Assembly: GCF_037975245.1 (NCBI RefSeq)
Contig: NC_092576.1
Location: 29,118,611-29,182,610 of the forward strand
Reading direction: 5' to 3'
From: Apostichopus japonicus
Taxonomy: Eukaryota; Echinodermata; Holothuroidea; Aspidochirotida; Stichopodidae
DNA: 64,000 nt
The number at the start of each line of letters is the position of its first letter. Position 1 is the stretch's first letter. The position numbers were made by a program, and so were the translations under genes. Of the stretch, positions 11,493 through 22,765 are shown in pieces. The notes under the pieces are model-generated. The model ran no database searches. It was not told where the DNA came from and saw only the letters and a program-made list of their open reading frames with translations.

Positions 11493-13095
11493 ATGTTCAT
11501 CGTTTCACTTCTAATCTTTTCTGTTGCTAGCAGTATCCTATACTTTCTCTACAAGAGGTGAGCTTTGTTATTCCCGTTGACAGTAGACTGGTCATATTAA
11601 TCCTAGGTAATTTTACATGTGGTGTTTGGAATATATTGTTGTGGTTTCCAAGTCAATTATGTTATTTGCGTAATAACCTATGTTTGCACAAGGACATACA
11701 CATATATGCAACTTGTATTCACTTTCACATTGCCATTACTACATTCCTTTCGACAGCATACCGCTAGTTGGCACGTTATAGTTATAGATCAAACAGTGTT
11801 CTGTCTACGTGAAAGAATGATATTTGGTCTTCGTACTTTGACATAGGATCATACTAGAGAAATAATTCAATTTTGATCTAAGAAGAGAGTTGCAAAAGTT
11901 TAAGTCATGAGTAATATATGCTGTTATACGTTGATTGGTGAGGCGCCGTGAATATGCTTGATGCATCGAAACATGTTGTAGACATAGCTAGTGCAATGGA
12001 CAAACGGAAGTGTATTTAGTCAATATGTTATATTGTGCAAATCTCATAATTTCGGCCATATACTCATTTCGACCATGCTGTATTGTAAAAACAAATGGAT
12101 ACTTCATCAAGTCTTAAATAACCAAAATAACAAACACTTGTGGTAATTTCTTTTTCTGAACTGAAATATTACTTTTGTCCCTATTTTATTCCTTGCTGGC
12201 GACACAAATACGCCATCGAGGATTAGGTAGAATGATAACCCCCTGTCAAAGTACATCTCAAACGAGTTTAGATGATGTCTCATTAAAAACTCATTCCTCG
12301 TTGGAAACCACTTGTTAGAAATTGATGTTGTTTATTACTATATACATATCTTTTAATAGATCAATAACGTTTGAGTAAACCTTATCATTACGTAGGGCTC
12401 CACCGCTGGATCATGTTTGTCATCAGTGTAAGGGACAGCTTGACCAGTATTACTCTATTGAAGGTGACGCCAAAACCATCATTGGACTAACGTGCTTTCC
12501 GTGTAAAAATGAATGGATAGTTGAAGACCTTGCTCGTCAAAGAGATCGTGAAGAGACTTCACGTTGCATCACCTTGAATGATACACGATATTATTATAGG
12601 GAACAGCAACAACGAAGAAACGCAGAAGGAGTTTTATTTACAAGACATGAAATTAACTTTCTTAAACATGGCGACCATATCAAATGGAAAAGATGTTCAG
12701 GGCTATATTACCACCACGCTATTGTTGTTGGTATCAATGGAAACAATTTCAATGTTATAGAATTTTCGAAGCATAAAAGTGCTGCTCTACAGAAAATTAA
12801 AATAAGGAAAAGTACAAAATCGTTTTCGGCAGAGGCAGAGGCAGATACGTTATATCGATTGGATTACGACGAAGATGATGTTTGGAAAGACGACGTTCAG
12901 ATTGTTATTGCTCGGGCCTTTTATCTTCTGAACAAACGGGAAAACATTTCGTACAATGTGCTTAAGTACAATTGCGAGTCACTCTCCACCTTTTGCGTAT
13001 GTGGTACAGCAATCACTCATCAGGGTCAGAGACTTAAGGAAAAGCTTAAAAAGGTGCCCTTTGGCTACATAGTGCAAAATTGGTTGTATTCGTAG
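11493..13095 (+). CDS. LRAT-domain (H-REV107-like) protein with N-terminal membrane anchor
   Basis: Two coding exons, 11493-11557 and 12396-13095, join with a GTGAGC donor and TAG acceptor in phase 2 into a 254-residue protein. Residues 3-20 form a hydrophobic anchor. Residues 30-58 hold two CxxC pairs (CHQC and CFPC), a likely zinc knuckle. The LRAT/NlpC-P60-like domain starts near 113 with HGDHIKWKR, followed by YYHHAIVVG with His128 in the catalytic position of the family YxH(W)AI motif, and ends with NCES, where Cys215 matches the family nucleophile. Family members are thiol acyltransferases or phospholipases acting on membrane lipids. An acceptor at 11447-11448 implies an upstream untranslated exon. 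The substrate is unknown. A decayed copy lies 2 kb downstream. Confidence 0.85.
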
Positions 13096-14747
13096 ATGGT
13101 GTACTTTAAATATGTAATATGTTCATGTGAGGTAGTGCCCATTAGGCTACCGATTATTTACGTAATGTGCATGTACTCTCTAGAATACTTTTGTTCTACT
13201 TGGCGTTCCATGTTCAGCGCTTGCGGTTTCGCTCAGTAAGCCCTGTTCGTTCTCTCTTTATTCTATTCATTACGAAATCACCTTGCTTTACGTTCAACGG
13301 CAGCCATATTGTATATTACTATTTTGTTCTCATTACCGTCATTTATTGAGAGATGTAGTTCATCAGCCAACATGTTAGAGGTAAATACTATCTTAACTGT
13401 ATTTGATACTTTTCGTCTCTAATTAAGTAGTTTTGAAAGCGAGATTAGGCAAACTTTTCGTAGACCCACAGTCGGGCCTCGTAAACACTCGCTGTTCAAA
13501 GTGTGCATATACCGTACAACTTGTATTGTTCACCATATAGCTTCATTGTGTAAGGTACAGCGTGGTATTTCGTATAAACCCCGCAGATAGGCTGGTCTTT
13601 TTCAACTTAAATACATTTATCATCGGGCTTGTATCATGTAGATTTTATGTTCATTTTGTGGAGCAGATCCTTAAGATCATTATTTGGATAACGTTGTATG
13701 AGCATTATTGTTTTATTAACGGCAAAGGTTAAGTTAAGTAAAAGTATTTAAGACTGGGCCCTTTGTTTCGTTACTGGCCCAATATTATGTAAATATTGTA
13801 TATATCGCTGACACGATTTCAGGTTAGCGCCCTCTTTTAGTAATTAAGATGGCAGCGCCCATGTGCGTTACACCAATGTACCGTATGGAGTTGTTTAGGC
13901 CTGAAGTTGTAACTGGTCTATTATACTAGAAGTTTTGCTTGTATTTTAGCTTGGATTGATATTACTCTCATGTTTATTTTATATTCTTTTATCTTATTTT
14001 ATTGTTTTCTATTTTAAATTCTTTTCTCTTATTTTATTGTTTTCTTAACCTATTTGCCTGGTCTATATGCCAATAGCCTAGGGCTTAATTACTTACCTCT
14101 ATGGGTTATATTATTATCTCATAAGGAAATGTACTGGTTTAATTGTATGTTGGTTAAAGCCACCTGTTTTCTATATTTATCAAAGACTGTTTCACGATTA
14201 CGATGAAGGTTATACTTGTTGTAGTATAGAGATTGTTGGGCAGACGTGTCCTTGGATTTAAATATCCCTCTCTCATTGGTTAGTTGAGCGAAACTATGTT
14301 AACCTGACCCAAAATGGTCGCAGTTTAATGTATTGGTATTAGGTTTAACATAGGGTGTAGGCTTAAATGTCAGCCCTATTCAGTATAATTTTCTGCTATT
14401 GTTAGAGTTGCCTAATGGATATGTAAGAGTTCAGGTCATACAGTTACCAGTTATTTTCGTAAGATGTCTTGCCCATATATTTTCTTATTTTATACTTATT
14501 AGTTTTGTTCTTCCTTTTTATTTTGCAGTAGTTTACTCATCTCCAAGAGTAGATATTATCCACCGCCCTCTTACCATGCTTAAACATAACCCCCAATAAA
14601 GTTGCCACCACGTACGGAGAAGTACGGAATCTATTTGATTTGTTTTGTTTGTTCTTCCTTACTCTCTGTCATTACATTCAGATGAATAAAGAAAAGAGCT
14701 CATTAAAAAACACATTCATGGAGAGGTCGTGAGAGTACCGTTCCTTA
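13096..14747. other. 3' flank of the LRAT gene, nothing further recognised
   Basis: This stretch is AT-rich with no supported gene. A copy of the ATGGCAGCGCCCATG motif lies at 13846. AATAAA occurs near 14595, but it is far from the LRAT stop codon. Confidence 0.4.
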
Positions 14748-15140
14748 CACGGCGACCATCTAAAATGGAAAATATATAGAGAATTGTATTACCATTAAGC
14801 TATTGTTGTAGGTATCAAAAGAGACGATTTTCATGTTATATGTTTTTCAAAACATAGAACCGCCGCTTTACGGATAGTTCATACTAGGAATAGTACAACA
14901 ATCTTTTGTTGCCATCGAATAGAATATTATCTCGATTTGAATACGATGAACTTGATGTTTAGTAATACGTTCGGTTTGTTTTAGTTCGTACTTTTTAACT
15001 TTCAACAAACTAAACTGCATTTGTTAACAATTTCTAAGGTACAATCGCAAATCACTTTACACGTTTTGCGTGTGTCCTATGGATACAGGGTGGGATATTT
15101 TTGCTGATGAAGATATGAAATACTCAAAGAACTCGTATGA
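14748..15140 (+). pseudogene. Decayed LRAT-domain copy
   Basis: The frame reads HGDHLKWK and then YYH followed by TAA at 14796-14798, immediately after the catalytic-His position. It continues AIVVGIK and FSKHRTAAL, parallel to the intact gene at 12660-12790. Further on, TACAATCGC (about 15040-15048) matches TACAATTGC of the intact gene, so the nucleophile Cys codon has become Arg; the following TFCVC is kept. Frameshifts lie between these blocks. It lacks the first exon and the CxxC region. It is a partial tandem duplicate of the neighbour on the same strand and cannot encode an enzyme. Confidence 0.85.
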
Positions 15141-16555
15141 TGGTTATTATCAAAGCATATTGCCAGTTATCGGTACAAAGTAACTCGTTTGACGATTAGT
15201 ACCTAAGCACATTGACTATAATCGGTACAAACTAACTTGTATTGTGGTTATGATTTACGCATGTAGCTAGGAATGATCTAAGCATGTAGCCATTTACATT
15301 GAAACGCATTCTAAATTATCTTGTTATCTACTGCATGTTTACTCTACTTTTCAACATTAAATGGAGAATGCAAATGGCATGTTATATTGATTAAAACACA
15401 AATTAAAACGGAAACTCGTCTTCTCTAGAACAAGATGCTTACTCAGATTTTTCATTTAATCTAACATTGGGTGGTCAGGTGGGGGCGGGGATGGTGGATG
15501 ACAGCAAAATGCAGCTTGGAATTATTTAAAGGTCATTTGATGTAGAAGCAAAAGATAACTACCTCCGGGATGTAACTATGGTTCGCTGGATGGAGTAATG
15601 TAAACAACGACGTCATTTTTTTCCAGATGCATACCGTCTCAGTTATAACAATTATGTTGAAAGACCACAAAGCTGTCGACAAACTTTGACAATTTCACAT
15701 TGCGTTTACGAGACATGACAGTGGTTAAAACTTGACAGCAAACTACTTTTTAAGCTTGGATTACATATGGTTCAATTTTGCTGTTTGCCCGCGAAGTTTT
15801 CAAGAGCCCAATGAATGTTGTTGCTACCAACTTTTGAAGACAATCGGATGAGGCTTTAACGACAAACATAACAAAAATATCAGTATTCATCTATGAGATC
15901 ACATATGTCTGTTTGTTCAAATGCAATTAGTAGTAAGTTAAACATCAGAAGAATATACAATAAATCGTACATTACTTTGGTTGAAGGAAAGTTAGTCCAA
16001 ACAGACATGTCAACAGCATTATCAACATAAATATTATACAATACCTTGGTTATAAGTTAACGGAGAGTACAACCTTTTCAGAGAAGCTGACCTCAATGAT
16101 GTTACGGATAGGTTTTTTGAAGTTGTGAAGTTTTGTGAAGAATAACTGTGAAATAACCGTTGAAGCTAGCTTGTGACGAGGTCGATAATTAACGAACCAT
16201 CCGACGCCAGATCAAACTATCCTGGTGTATAACTAGCACCACATTTGATTCCATTCTCCATGTACAAGAAAGGCGTTTGTGTCATATCATGCGTGTCATA
16301 CCAAGTAAAAGCAAACCATCCCTTTGGAAGAGAGCATTGAATGATATCTCTTTCTACCAACACGAGGACTTGCTTTGGAGGACTTATGGTCGTCACTGTA
16401 ACCTGTGTTTAATTACATTAAAGATGAAAATTTAAATATTCCTTATACATATATGAATGTGTTTAGTCCAACAGTAATATAATTTATACACATAATACAA
16501 ATAACATATTTAAGAAATGCATATATTAGCATTAAGATTTTTTCAAATTTTGTCA

Positions 16556-17016
16556 AATGGTCAAGTGGTTTAGTCGGTGGACTTGCGATCTAAGGAAATG
16601 TTTAAGAAAGGTCATAAAAGAAAGAACCGGGGTACGAACTTGCAAACAATGAACCGACTTATCCACTCTGAACCTCAGTCCCCTTGTATCGATACTGTGA
16701 CTGTGTGGTCATCTTCAGGTGTATATCACGATTTCCCTACAAGGTCATCTAAGGTTTGCAGGTTTGAGTCCTGGCCAGATCTTTACGTTATGTCCTTGGG
16801 CAATGCATTTTGTCTCCACTGACTATCCTCGCTCAGGTGTATAAATTTGCGATGTGCTATTTACTTACATATAATTTCGTGAGCCGAATCGTGGCTGCGT
16901 CCTATATGGGTGGTACCCAAAGGGACATGTATATGTCATACACTGTAGTGCCCAGGAGGGATCGTTTAAATTGGGCACACTTTAGTGAAAAGGTAAGACA
17001 AGTTACCAATGGCTAG
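16556..17016 (+). mobile_element. tRNA-like SINE copy
   Basis: TGGTTTAGTCGGTGG (about 16565) resembles a Pol III A box and GGTTTGAGTCC (about 16762) a B box, although their spacing is longer than in a tRNA. A GGGCAATGCATTTTGTCTCC tail segment follows, of a kind common in invertebrate tRNA-derived SINEs. About 90 bases (16650-16745) recur at 33380-33475. Ends and any target duplication were not resolved. Confidence 0.5.
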
Positions 17017-18222
17017 GAGTTAAGTTGTGACAATAACAACAATTTATTTCCAGCAATTTTGTACAGTTCATGATGTTTAACAAAGTATAAACAAACATTG
17101 TGATATACAATGCAAAGAATAAATCATTCATTATGATAATGTATATACAATATTTTAGCTATAAAAATGCATGGAAAAGGAGAAAAGGGGAAGCGCAATG
17201 CTCATAGAATGTTTTCCCCATTTGAATATAATAAATATATACAAATACTGGAGAGAAATTGGTGAAAGGAAACAAAACTCCAAAATTAAATTAAATAATA
17301 TCACGAAAGAAAAAAATACAGTAAATCAATACAGTAAAAACTGGAAGGAAGATATGGAGAGTTGTCAAGTGGTCATGGTCTTTATCATCTTTAAACCGTG
17401 AACTTTAAATTTCTAGAAGATTTATAATTGAAAGTTGAGAGTACTCTTGTTTCAAATGGGTTACTGCACGTTAAATTGATGAATTTCTGAATGATTATTG
17501 TTTTTATGTTGTTATAATAAGTTTACTTTTATGTTTGGGATAGTTGTATCATACGGTTTGGTGAATATGTAACATTTTGTTTTCTAGTTATAATACAGCC
17601 AACATATAGCATACTAATGATATATATGCAATATTATTTATTGTATACTAAATCTTGCTCCAGCACCAAGTACAGCATCAATAAACAATGCATCATCCAA
17701 ACAGTCATTCCTAACTCATGTAGTCATTATCTGCCATTAATTTTAAAATTCTTACTAAATCAATGTTCAAAGCTCTGAGGTAATTTACCGCATATAGTGA
17801 CTGTAGGTCCACTAAATTATGCAAAATTGTTGCCCACGGTAGCAAAGATACGCCAGGAATACATAATTTGATACTCTTTTTGGGTATACTTTGATGTGTC
17901 AGATTATTGAAGAAACTTCTGCCTGGATAATAATACACGTTCAAATATTGTTCTTTAAAATTTTGACCAAGGTTTGAAAAGTCTGTTAGCAACAGGTTTT
18001 CTGTCGTATTATATTTCGGAGTTTCTATTACAATTTATAGGCCTCGTTGACCTATGTTCTGTAATTATACTGTGAATCGCAATGTCAACATGAAATAGCT
18101 TCGTAACCTCACAACAGAGAACAAGGAATGTAATCAACATCTCTACCTATAATTATGAAAGAGGACATTTCAATAAAGCATAAACTTACCAATTGATAAT
18201 AATATGTTACATAAACACTTAC
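17017..18222. other. Probable intron of the minus-strand Ig relic
   Basis: This AT-rich sequence lies between the relic's signal-peptide exon and the SINE. The 93-codon minus-strand frame at 17711-17992 has no recognisable domain. Confidence 0.4.
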
Positions 18223-18274
18223 CAATTGTTAACAGTGTTGTTGTCAACACAGCGGTTACGAATGTATGAGCCAT

Positions 18275-19297
18275 GATTGGGGAAGATGAAATTTGTTGAG
18301 TACTATTCTGTATTGTAATTTATTTGTATTACAAAGGATATTGGACAAGAAGACGGTAATCCAATGTCAAGAAAACAAACCATATTTGTTTGAAAGCGGG
18401 TGTCATTGTTAGTGTACTAATACAGGCAGCAGGTTATTTTAGTTCCCGAATAACGAATGATGCAAATACAATGTATACTCGAAATATAAAATCTATTTTC
18501 AGCTCAACTACATCAGAGACCCAACATTTTCTTGAAATAACGTTTCATTCAAATCTCTTTTCCAACATATGATTATTGTAGTTGCTTTGAATGGCTCGAA
18601 GTGAATTATGAAAGAAAGCTTTCTTGGTAGGTTTTAGACAATATTGCTCACTGTGGAACTGTCGGACGCTAGATAAGTTGTGTCAATAAATCAGATAACA
18701 AACATGGTTCCTGCAAAACCGAAAGGTTTAGACCAGACAGCAAAAAGGTTTGCCTTGCGATGGATTTTGTCGTAATTTTTCATGATACATCGAAATTTGT
18801 TCAATGGTCATCCAGGATATCCGATAAAGTCAATATTTGTCTGCAAAATAAAGAAAGTACTAGCTTAAGTTTATAGAGGCAATGACAGGGCGTTTTTTAA
18901 ACTCTTCCTTTTTTAGAATGCTGTATGTTGAATGCGTCCTGAAAGGATATATGTTGTAAAATATAGTAAGTGCATGGTTTGATATTTCCAAATATGTCTA
19001 TTCCTCTACTTTGAAGATGAGTAAAAGAAGTATTTGTGTGAAAACATCAGAAAATGTAGTAGTGTAGCGAATGGTGAAGGTGATAATTGCGTGATTCATC
19101 AATTTAGAAAATTTTTACACTCCTAGTTTAAGGACATAGCTTGTATGCACCTTACCATCCACTTGGGCCAAAATAAAGGTGATTTGTAGGATGAAAACAA
19201 AAGAGCGCCCCCTATACCAGTACTCTACACTACCTCATAACACTTATATAGCTTAATATTGTCTGTATAATATATTGGCTACGGGATACCATGTCAA
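18275..19297. other. Intergenic, nothing recognised
   Basis: There is no supported gene or repeat between the Ig relic and the large terminal-inverted-repeat element. Confidence 0.4.
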
Positions 19298-19339
19298 CCC
19301 TTACTCAAATTCCATATCTGGTTTTATATCTGGCTATAT

Positions 19340-20700
19340 CTGGATAGATAAAGTTTGATATGGCCATATAAAGCCAGATATATCTTGATATAATTGTAAT
19401 CCAGATATCCATATCAAGTTTGATATGGCCATATAAAGCCAGATATATATTGGTATAATTGTAATCCAGATATCCATATCAAGTTTGATATGGCCATATA
19501 AAGCCAGATATATCTTGATATAATGGTAATCCAGATATCCATATCAAGTTTGATATGGCCATATAAAGCCAGATATAATTGGATAAAGGGTCAATCCAGA
19601 TATCCATATCAAGTTTGATATGGCCATATAAAGCCAGATATATCTTGATATAATGGTAATCCAGATATTCATATCAAGTTTGATATGGCCATATAAAGCC
19701 AGATATATCTGGATTTAGTGGTAATCCAGATACGCATATAAAGTTTGATATGGCCATATCAAGCCAGATATATATTGATACAATTGTAATCCAGATATCC
19801 ATATCAAGTTTGATATGGCCATATAAAGCCAGATATATCTTGATATAATGGTAATCCAGATATCCATATCAAGTTTGATATGGCCATATAAAGCCAGATA
19901 TAATTGGATAAAGGGTCAATCCAGATATCCATATCAAGTTTGATATGGCCATCTAAAGCCAGATATATCTTGATATATTTGCAATCCAGATATCCATATC
20001 TGGTTTGATATGGCCATATAAAGCCAGATAGAACTGGATATAGAGTCAATCCAGATATGCATATAAAGTTTGATATGGCCATCTAAAGCCAGATATATCT
20101 TGATATATTTGTAATCCAGATATCCATATCTGGTTTGATATGGCCATATAAAGCCAGATATAACTGGATATAGAGTCAATCCAGATACGCATATAAAGTT
20201 TGATATGGCCATTTATAGCCAAATATATCTTGGTATAATTGTAATCCAGATATCCATATCAAGTTTGATATGGCCATATAGAGCCAGATATAACTTGATA
20301 TAATTGTAATCCAGATATCCATATCAAGTTTGATATGGCCATATAAAGCCACATATAACTGGATATAGAGTCAATACAGATACACATATTAAGTTTATCT
20401 GGCCATATAAAGCCAGATATATCTTGATATAATTGTAATCCAGATATGCATATATAGTTTGATATGGCCATATGAAGCCAAATATATCTGGATATATTTG
20501 TAATCCAGATATCCATAAAAAGTTTGATATGGCTATATAAAGCCAAATATAACTGGATATAGAGACAATCCAGATAGGCATATCAAATTTTATCTGGCCT
20601 AATAAAGATATAAAGCCAGATATAACTGGACATAGAGTCTATCCAGATATGCAGATTAAGTTTTATCTGGCCATATATAGAGAGATATAACTGAATATAC
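19340..20700. repeat. 65-bp satellite, about 21 units
   Basis: The unit contains CCAGATATCCATATCAAG, TTTGATATGGCCATATAA and AGCCAGATATATCTTGAT blocks; neighbouring units differ mainly in the last 15 bases, giving partial 130-bp periodicity. The 65-bp unit is not a multiple of three, yet long minus-strand frames persist because stop codons are rare in the unit. Those frames are artefacts, not genes. Confidence 0.95.
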
Positions 20701-22132
20701 ATTTAAGATTGTGTGCTCTTACATAGTGTATTTTCACAGAGATACACCATGCCCTATGTTTAGTACTGCACATATTTTAATGGTAAAGCACCTAGAGTGC
20801 AGTAGGGGGTATAAATTGGCTACTTGATCTATCTGGGTTGCTAGGCAACCACAGGATGATGGAAAAAGGATGACTCAGAGGGTAATTAAGCGTGAACATG
20901 GAGGTAAAAAGAGACCTCCATGGTGTGAAAACTTTCTTTGGAACAAAGGACATATGTGTATTGATACTCTGGGATCGAGTGAGATTGGAAAACAGTTTAC
21001 ACATGGTAAGGGTAGAGAACAGAAGGAAATTTAATAGAAAGAATTGGAAGGGTGATGGAGATTTGTAAAAAATAACCTATTGAGTTAGGACATTGGCAAA
21101 GGATTCTACAGTGCACTTAACAGTCAGAAGTAAGGAAGAATATTTTTGGAACGGATGGAAACAACATATTTGGGACTGATCTTCAATACTGAATGGAAAA
21201 TATATCGCCCCCCTGGAACTTATTTACTAAAGCAAATATATCAAATACGGGAATAGCACATTGCAATTTAGTATCAACCTCTAAAGGACCACAGAAGAAT
21301 AAAGAACTCAAGTATTTTATTGAACAGCGGTCATTTTATGACCATAGCAGTCGGATTAGGTGACAGCAAGGAGCTTTTGAGCGATATGTTTGAGGCCAAA
21401 ACTGCAGATTCTTAAGTCCAAGATAAGTTGATCTTTACCTCCAATTAAGCCCTGCTTTTTTTTGGTCTAAATGTCTGGAGATGGGTTTTTTCAGACACAA
21501 TTTGAAATGATTTTGAAATCTCTTTCTAGTTGGAAGCATTGTGAGTCATAAATAAAACTATGTGTCACAAAAAAAGTTATGCACACAATTGGGTTTGGAA
21601 TGTTCTGGGAATAAAGTAATCCCGACTTTATGTCTTCGTCATTGTTTTGAAAATTGTGTCGATGAAAAGGACTCGCAGACCTTGCAGAGACTGAAGACAG
21701 CATAGAGACGGCAGAGTGATGGGCATTTTGTCATGAAGCAGGCTTTCAAGTGCCAATTTATTCGTGGAGCATTTTATCATGCCAGGATATTTTATTCTCT
21801 TAACCATGTATTTTTGTTCTGAAGGTCATATTGCCTCAATAATCGTCTGAACAGAAGACCCTTTTTTAATATTAGTTTATTATTTGTAAAGGCTTGGACA
21901 TACTGTGGGTAAAGTGAAACAAGAAAAAGAAAAAATACCTGCTGATGGATCAAACAGGAAATGTAATTAATGGCCAGATAATTAAGCAGTAAATAAAGAG
22001 TTGCTTTATATGGGCCATATATTGCCCTTATTTGGTTTCAAATTATATTTCTTTACAATCGCCAGATGAAGTTCTGGCACAGATGAAGCCATTTTTTTTT
22101 AACTAGTTCAATCTGGATTTATCATAATATGG

Positions 22133-22760
22133 GACAGTAATGGATTTGCCAAGGGCAATATATATGGATGTGGCATATATGAGCCAGATATGGATTTGCC
22201 ATACATGGGCCATATATGGATTTGCCATATATGAGCCATATATGGATCTGCTATATATGGGCCAGATATGGATTTGTCATATATGGGCCAGATATGGATT
22301 TGCCATCTATGGGCCAGATATGGATTTGCCATATATGGACCATATCTGGTCCAGATAAAAAGTGACCCATATAAAGTTTTATCTGAGGCAGATATGGCCT
22401 TTATCTTATATCAAGTTATATCTGCCCAATTCTTGATATGGCCAGATATAAATTCCATATATGGCACAGATATGGGCCAGATACAAATTGACATATATGG
22501 GCCAGATATGGATTTGCCATATATGGGCCAGATATGGATTTGCCATATATGGGACAGATATGGATTTGCCATATATGGACCATATCTGGTCCAGATAAAA
22601 AGTGACCCATATAAAGTTTTATCTGAGGCAGATATGGCCTTTATCTTATATCAAGTTATATCTGCCCAATTCTTGATATGGCCAGATATAAATTCCATAT
22701 ATGGCACAGATATGGGCCAGATACAAATTGCCATATATGGGCCATATATGGATTTTGAGT
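22133..22760. repeat. 26-bp satellite with a 240-bp higher-order duplication
   Basis: The basic unit is ATGGATTTGCCATATATGGG plus CCAGAT. The segment beginning at 22321 repeats almost exactly at 22561, giving a 240-bp direct duplication. Open frames on both strands simply translate the repeat. Confidence 0.95.
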
Positions 22761-22765
22761 AAGGG

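Larger units (their letters stand above)
16075..18274 (-). pseudogene. Relic of an Ig-domain receptor gene (signal peptide and Ig exons)
   Basis: On the minus strand, 18274-18223 encodes MAHTFVTAVLTTTLLTIG with a consensus GTAAGTG donor in phase 1, a typical signal-peptide exon. At 16395-16075 an exon follows a CAG acceptor and encodes a V-type Ig domain: IIQCSLPKGWFAFTWYDTHD, then a TPG...FDLASDGSLII segment. This closely parallels the first Ig exon of gene B (IRCSIEDGYFGVYWYDTQD; SGEFNLISGGSLLI). TAG at 16219-16217 replaces the Glu codon of that block, a second stop and frameshift follow near DLVTS, and the donor is degraded. A SINE-like repeat sits in the intron. No later exons were recognised with confidence. 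Confidence 0.72.
19298..22765. mobile_element. 3.5-kb element with terminal inverted repeats and two internal satellites
   Basis: The left end CCCTTACTCAAATTCCATAT and the right end ATATGGATTTTGAGTAAGGG are inverted complements with one indel, and they mark abrupt changes from satellite to ordinary DNA. Just inside the left end is a 65-bp satellite; inside the right end is a 26-bp satellite with a 240-bp duplication. Both satellites share words such as CCAGATAT and ATATGGCC, suggesting common origin. The central 1.4 kb (about 20700-22110) shows no transposase. The CCC/GGG termini recall piggyBac-type ends, but intact TTAA flanks are absent, so no superfamily is assigned. It is probably a non-autonomous DNA transposon or a satellite-amplifying element. 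Confidence 0.6.

Noticed and set aside
19804-20581. Minus-strand 85-95-residue ORFs with repeated GFIWPYQT
   Set aside because: They are read-through of the 65-bp satellite; the unit length is not a multiple of three and several frames are open at once.
22108-22762. ORFs on both strands up to 164 residues
   Set aside because: They are translations of the 26-bp satellite and its 240-bp duplication.
19298-22765. piggyBac assignment from CCC/GGG ends
   Set aside because: No intact TTAA flank on either side and no transposase in the interior.
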